A stretch of 8,153 nt of DNA from Spirochaetaceae bacterium (GTDB lineage: Bacteria; Spirochaetota; Spirochaetia; Treponematales; Breznakiellaceae), in the NCBI GenBank assembly GCA_031284295.1, contig JAITAE010000251.1, forward strand, positions 1 to 8,153. The letters are read 5' to 3'. Made by a program: the position numbers and the translations under genes. The notes under the pieces were generated by a model. It had not been told where the DNA came from, ran no database searches, and saw only the letters and a list, made by a program, of their open reading frames with translations. How positions within the stretch are numbered: position 1 is the stretch's first letter; each line of letters opens with the position of its first letter. Below, in pieces: positions 4,481 to 8,153 of the stretch.

Positions 4481-5905
4481 ATGACGATGCGCGCCGATAC
4501 GATGTCCCTGCTCAGGTCCATACCTGCAATGGAGGAACTGCTTAACGCGGACTGGGCCGGGGAATTCCTGAATGTCCTGGGTAGGGAGCAGGTAAAAACC
4601 ATAATAACTGAAGTCCTGGACGGTATCAGGCGTGAAATATGCGGCGGCCTGCCGCTTGAAACGCCGGTGGGGGAACTCGCCGCAAAGCGTTCGTTAGCAC
4701 TGCTCCGCTCGAAATCTGCTGGAACGCTAAAACCTGTAGTCAACGCCACGGGCGTTGTGATACATACCAACCTTGGACGCGCGCCTCTCGCCGGAGAGGC
4801 GCTTCGCGCGGTCAACGCCATATCGGGAACTTACAGTACGCTGGAGTATTCGCCGGAGAAGTGCGGACGGCTGGGACGCGGCGCTCATGTCGAAGAGGGT
4901 CTTTGCAGGATATGCGGGGCGGAAGCCGCGCTTGTCGTCAACAACAACGCCGCCGCGGTTCTGCTCGCCCTGTCCGCTATGGCCCAGGGCAGGGAGGTAA
5001 TTGTCTCGGCGGGGGAACTTGTCGAGATAGGGGACTCGTTCAGAATCCCGGAAATACTGTCTTTTTCCGGCGCTAAAATGAAGGCGGTGGGCTGCACCAA
5101 CTCTACGCGCATAGAGGACTACAGCGGCGCAATCACGGAAAATACCGCGGTTTTGCTCAAAGTACACCCCTCAAACTACAAAATATCGGGCTTTGTAAAA
5201 ACCACATCCCGGGAAGAACTGGCGGCGCTCGCCTCCTCCCGCGGGCTCCTCTTCATGGAAGACCTTGGCAGCGGGCTGCTCTGTCCCGCCGGGGCGGACT
5301 TCGCAAGCAGGGAGCCGACTGTCAGGGCCTGCCTTGAGGCCGGTTCAGGTATCGTAACATTTTCCGGGGACAAGCTGCTCGGCGGCCCGCAGATCGGTGT
5401 AATAGCCGGGTCAAAGGGCATCATTGACAGAATCAAACGCCACCAGCTTCTCCGCGCCCTGCGGGTGGACAAGATGACACTGGCAGCCTTCGACGCTACC
5501 CTCCGGCTCTACCTTTCCGGCAGGCGGCGGGAAATACCGGTAATCAGGATGATAGAGGCGGACAAAGGGCTTCTGCTAGAAAGAGCCGGACGGCTGCGCC
5601 GTATGTTGAAGCGCCTCGCGGAAGTCTCAAGCGCCGGTGATTTCACGATTTCGGTTGTGGAGACGGAAGACGCGGTAGGGGGCGGGGCCTTCCCCACCGA
5701 TACGCTGCCCGGTTACGGCGTGGCGTTGCGGTCCCTTTCCGTAGACGCTGAAGTTTTGGCCGCCGGCCTCCGGGCCGCTCCAGTTCCGGTGATTCCGGCC
5801 ATCCGCGAAGGCCGTGTCGTACTGCACGCGCGTACCCTGTTGGCCGGTGATGAAAAACGGATCGCGTCCGCCTTCGCGCTATGCCTCGGCGGGGGGGCCG
5901 GTTGA
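4481..5905 (+). CDS. selA: L-seryl-tRNA(Sec) selenium transferase (selenocysteine synthase)
   Basis: A cytoplasmic PLP enzyme, decameric in characterised bacterial members, that converts Ser-tRNA(Sec) plus selenophosphate to Sec-tRNA(Sec). The product is 474 residues, the usual length. Landmarks: N-terminal helical part SLLRSIPAMEELL (9-21), VNATGVVIHTNLGRAPL (87-103), VVNNNAAAVLL (152-162), ELVEIGDSFRIPE (179-191), DLGSGLL (261-267) and SGDKLLGGPQ with the PLP lysine K298. RALRVDK (325-331) carries the two arginines that bind the selenium donor in known SelA structures. The common SRGELVEIGG reads SAGELVEIGD and the common GTTNRT reads GCTNST; both are unusual. The start is uncertain: GTG 4478, ATG 4481, ATG 4487 and ATG 4502 all lack a clear ribosome site. 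Its stop overlaps selB by one base. A promoter candidate lies directly upstream. Confidence 0.95.
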   Translation: MTMRADTMSLLRSIPAMEELLNADWAGEFLNVLGREQVKTIITEVLDGIRREICGGLPLETPVGELAAKRSLALLRSKSAGTLKPVVNATGVVIHTNLGRAPLAGEALRAVNAISGTYSTLEYSPEKCGRLGRGAHVEEGLCRICGAEAALVVNNNAAAVLLALSAMAQGREVIVSAGELVEIGDSFRIPEILSFSGAKMKAVGCTNSTRIEDYSGAITENTAVLLKVHPSNYKISGFVKTTSREELAALASSRGLLFMEDLGSGLLCPAGADFASREPTVRACLEAGSGIVTFSGDKLLGGPQIGVIAGSKGIIDRIKRHQLLRALRVDKMTLAAFDATLRLYLSGRRREIPVIRMIEADKGLLLERAGRLRRMLKRLAEVSSAGDFTISVVETEDAVGGGAFPTDTLPGYGVALRSLSVDAEVLAAGLRAAPVPVIPAIREGRVVLHARTLLAGDEKRIASAFALCLGGGAG

Positions 5906-7860
5906 TGGAATACCCTTTTATTTTCGGGACGGCCGGGCATATCGACCACGGCAAAACGGCCCTTGTCCGCGCTATGACGGGGGTGGACTGCGACCGGCTT
6001 GAGGAAGAAAAACGCCGGGGCATAACGATAGAACTGGGTTTTGCCCCGCTCAATTTGCCGGGCGGCAAGACCGTCAGCATCATTGATGTGCCCGGCCACG
6101 AGCGTTTTATAAGGCAGATGGCCGCCGGCGCTGCCGGTATGGACGCGGCCATGCTTGTAATAGCGGCGACTGAGGGGGTCATGCCACAAACCAGGGAACA
6201 TCTTGATATTCTCAATATTCTTGGCGTCCGATTCGGTCTTGTGGCGCTGACCAAAAAGGATTTGGCGGATGATGAAACCCTGGAGCTGGCGGTCGAGGAG
6301 GCCGCTGAATTGACGCGGGGCACCTGCCTTGACGGCGCGCCCCTCGTACCGGTTTCGTCGGTAACGGGAGAGGGGATTTCCCTCCTGCTGGAAGAAATAG
6401 AGAAAATCGTGGAAAAAATACCGCCCAGAACCGGTTCGGGCGCGTTTTTTCTGCCGATTGACAGGGTTTTCAGCAAAAAAGGTTTTGGAACTGTGGTAAC
6501 CGGAACCTGCTACCAGGGCAGTGTTTCTGAAGGCGACGAGGTAGCTATTATGCCTTCAGGCGCGGCTGCCAAGGTCCGTTCCCTCCAGACTCACGGAGCA
6601 AAAATCTTTTCCGTGACGGCCGGCCAGCGGGCTGCCGTCAACCTGTCCGCGCTTCCCCATGACAGGCTGGAACGGGGGGATGTGCTCTGCGCGAAGGGCG
6701 CTTTTATCGCCACCAGGTGTATAGACGCGTGGCTGGATGTGCTGCCCTCGTCAGTTGAGCCGGTAAGCCACTGGCAGCGTGTGCGTCTCCACGCCGGTAC
6801 AGCTGATGTGGCCGCCAGAATCGCGCTTCTCAGGATGGACGGCGGCGAAAAAAAATCGGGTATCCTTCCGGGAAAGGGCGGGCCTGTGCAGATTTTAACA
6901 GAATCCGGCATAGCTGCCGCGGCGGGGCAGCGCTTTGTGATTCGTTTTTACAGTCCGCTGGTAACTATAGGCGGAGGACGGATTATGCTGCCTAACGCGG
7001 AGACCGCCCGCGGCAGGGCGGACCGTCAGGCCAAGGCCGGGATTGTCGAGGGGCTTGCCGCCGCTTTTGATCCCGTGTCCCTGCTTGCCGCGCTCGTCCA
7101 TGACAGGGGTGTCTTGGCTGTGTCCGGCCTGTTTGAGCTGTCCCAGATGGACAAAAATGTTTTTGGTGAATGTCTGGACGCGCTGTCACGCGAGGCGGCC
7201 AGGTACGGTCTTTTGGAATTCGGCGCTTCACGTAATTTTATAGCGGATGAAGCTTTCGACAGGGTAACACGCTCGGCGCTGCGGATTCTCCATGAGTTTC
7301 ACGCAAAGTATCCCGAAATGGCGGGGCTGGACGCTGAAAAATTGTCCGCGTCCATTAACGGCATTCACGGCGCCGCCCGGATTAAGGGGGGGGATTTCAA
7401 AGACCTTGCCGGTATAATGGCGGCAAGAAATGTTATCTCCCCCGTCACCGCGCAGGGTAAAACCTGCTACCGGGCGGCGGATTTTAGCCCGTCTACGGAC
7501 GGCAGGCTGATAGATATTGCTGGACGTATCAGCCGGGAGGCCGCCGCCGCCGGTTTCAACCTTCTGAAGCTGCGGGAGCTGGAAGGCAGGCTGGGCGTTC
7601 CGTATGCCGACATAAAGAGGGCCGCGGCGTATCTGCGGGAACAGCAGGAACTCTGGATCATAGAGGGCGAGTTACTGTTTTCCCGTGAGTTAAGGGACAG
7701 GCTCCTCAAAACTCTTTCTTCGATGGACGGAGATATAACTGTCGCCGCTTTGCGGGACGCTATAGGTGTGAACAGAAAGCTTTCCCTCGCCATGCTCGAT
7801 TTTCTGGATACCCAGGGCCTGACGCGCCGCTCCGGTGACAAACGCTTCCTCTCAAAATGA
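5905..7860 (+). CDS. selB: Selenocysteine-specific translation elongation factor
   Basis: A GTPase that carries Sec-tRNA(Sec) to the ribosome at UGA codons marked by a SECIS hairpin in the mRNA. The product is 651 residues. GTPase domain: GHIDHGKT (11-18), GITIELGFA (39-47), DVPGH (61-65), TKKD in place of NKxD (116-119, normal for SelB), SSVTGEG (151-157). Domain 2 is about 180-270, with FSKKGFGTVVTG at 189-200. Domain 3 is about 272-365, ending FYSPLVTIGGGRIM. Winged-helix domains fill 370-651. The last one (about 608-650, RKLSLAMLDFLDTQGLTRRSGDKRFL) is the SECIS-binding domain. The start is ATG 5905, sharing its A with the selA TGA; an ATG at 5881 would add eight residues not expected before this N-terminus. 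The upstream 7-G run may serve as ribosome site. An 8-G run lies in the gene (7386-7393). Confidence 0.95.
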   Translation: MEYPFIFGTAGHIDHGKTALVRAMTGVDCDRLEEEKRRGITIELGFAPLNLPGGKTVSIIDVPGHERFIRQMAAGAAGMDAAMLVIAATEGVMPQTREHLDILNILGVRFGLVALTKKDLADDETLELAVEEAAELTRGTCLDGAPLVPVSSVTGEGISLLLEEIEKIVEKIPPRTGSGAFFLPIDRVFSKKGFGTVVTGTCYQGSVSEGDEVAIMPSGAAAKVRSLQTHGAKIFSVTAGQRAAVNLSALPHDRLERGDVLCAKGAFIATRCIDAWLDVLPSSVEPVSHWQRVRLHAGTADVAARIALLRMDGGEKKSGILPGKGGPVQILTESGIAAAAGQRFVIRFYSPLVTIGGGRIMLPNAETARGRADRQAKAGIVEGLAAAFDPVSLLAALVHDRGVLAVSGLFELSQMDKNVFGECLDALSREAARYGLLEFGASRNFIADEAFDRVTRSALRILHEFHAKYPEMAGLDAEKLSASINGIHGAARIKGGDFKDLAGIMAARNVISPVTAQGKTCYRAADFSPSTDGRLIDIAGRISREAAAAGFNLLKLRELEGRLGVPYADIKRAAAYLREQQELWIIEGELLFSRELRDRLLKTLSSMDGDITVAALRDAIGVNRKLSLAMLDFLDTQGLTRRSGDKRFLSK

Positions 7861-7900
7861 ACCTCCCCGCCCTGAAGCCGCAAACTTTGCGGCGGGGTAT
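7856..7900 (+). repeat. Hairpin at the selB stop codon, copy 2 of a shared element
   Basis: AATGAACCTCCCCG (7856-7869) contains the selB TGA (7858-7860). CCCCGCC (7865-7871) pairs with GGCGGGG (7891-7897). An inner alternative GCCGCAA/TTGCGGC stem competes. The same two flanks recur at 1331-1381. It may help end the selB transcript, but the U-run expected of a terminator is missing. Confidence 0.5.
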
Positions 7901-8039
7901 CATGTAAGCGTTGCATTGTTTACGAGGTTGAGTTTGCGTAATGAGCCTCCGCGCGACAGACACCGCTGCGAAAAAATACTCCACCTTCCGCTGAATTTGT
8001 CCGTTTATCTTTCCACATGATTTTTCGGCATTTCCTTCC

Positions 8040-8069
8040 TTTACTTGCGCCACGCCTGGCTGGTAGAAT
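8040..8069 (+). promoter_or_regulatory. Candidate promoter for pth
   Basis: TTTACT (8040-8045), an 18-base spacer, then TAGAAT (8064-8069; 5 of 6 match to TATAAT). A start near 8076 would leave about 12 bases before the pth ATG. The match is moderate and made by eye. Confidence 0.3.
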
Positions 8070-8087
8070 GGTTTATACAGAAATTTC

Positions 8088-8153
8088 ATGAAAACCATAA
8101 AGCTCGTAGTTTTGCTGGGAAATCCCGGCAAAATGTACGAAGGTAACAGACAC
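8088..8153 (+). CDS. pth: Peptidyl-tRNA hydrolase, 5' part only
   Basis: The first 22 codons are present and the window ends inside the gene. The translation MKTIKLVVLLGNPGKMYEGN followed by RH fits the Pth N-terminus (KLIVGLGNPGxxYxxTRHN). N12 corresponds to the conserved Asn10 and H22 to the catalytic His20 of the E. coli enzyme. Pth releases tRNA from prematurely dropped peptidyl-tRNA. The usual Thr before RH is Asn here. No strong ribosome site is seen before ATG 8088. It lies 227 bases after selB in the same direction, so it may share or have its own promoter. The call rests on a short but very characteristic motif. Confidence 0.85.
   Translation, partial: MKTIKLVVLLGNPGKMYEGNRH

Noticed and set aside
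5881..5904. ATG 5881 as the selB start
   Set aside because: It would add MPRRGGRL and a 25-base overlap with selA. ATG 5905 matches the usual SelB N-terminus and the TGATG coupling.
5643..6476. 277-codon open frame on the minus strand over selA and selB
   Set aside because: Antisense shadow of two clearly conserved genes; the product is full of Ser, Arg and Pro with no recognisable domain.
7861..8087. Possible tRNA-Sec (selC) after selB
   Set aside because: No acceptor stem, T arm or long variable arm could be built here on either strand by eye.
7760..8131. 123-codon minus frame over the end of selB and the start of pth
   Set aside because: It overlaps both genes in antisense and covers the shared hairpin. 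The part in the 227-base gap has no ribosome site or motif.

Overview
The window looks like a chromosomal segment of a bacterium with moderately high GC, most likely a spirochaete related to the gut treponemes. The clues are a BspA-type leucine-rich-repeat surface protein, an approximately 200-residue hypothetical protein of a kind I associate with termite-gut treponemes, long poly-G/C tracts, and many small hairpin repeats between genes. This placement is an inference from remembered families and was not checked by a search.

The window has three zones. (1) Positions 1 to about 1235 are more AT-rich and read on the minus strand. They hold the decayed tail of an unidentified gene, a very short ORF that begins in an ATGA overlap with that tail and runs into a 13-base poly-C tract, and then a radical SAM protein with extra cysteine motifs. 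The layout suggests translational coupling and possible phase variation. (2) Positions about 1235 to 4470 form an accessory, repeat-rich zone. About 1.1 kb contains no convincing intact gene and is packed with hairpins, short dispersed repeats and degenerate tandem repeats. It is followed by two minus-strand genes that both lack normal 5' ends: a hypothetical protein flanked by heptanucleotide repeats, and a 439-codon Ig-like/LRR_5 protein with an in-frame 14-base poly-C tract. (3) Positions about 4443 to 8153 are the conserved core on the plus strand: selA and selB, overlapping by one base, then the first 22 codons of pth, which is cut by the window end.

SelA (selenocysteine synthase) and SelB (the selenocysteine-specific elongation factor) make Sec-tRNA(Sec) and deliver it to UGA codons, so the organism very probably makes selenoproteins. 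No tRNA-Sec (selC), selD or selenoprotein gene is visible here. A good sigma70-like promoter lies in the short gap between the truncated LRR gene and selA, placing the predicted transcript start almost on the selA start codon.

The items most worth following up are the poly-C switch upstream of the radical SAM gene, the second poly-C tract inside the LRR protein, the hairpin repeat shared by the 1.33 kb region and the end of selB, and the dense hairpin cluster at 1978-2186. I did not find a clear new defence or mobile system.
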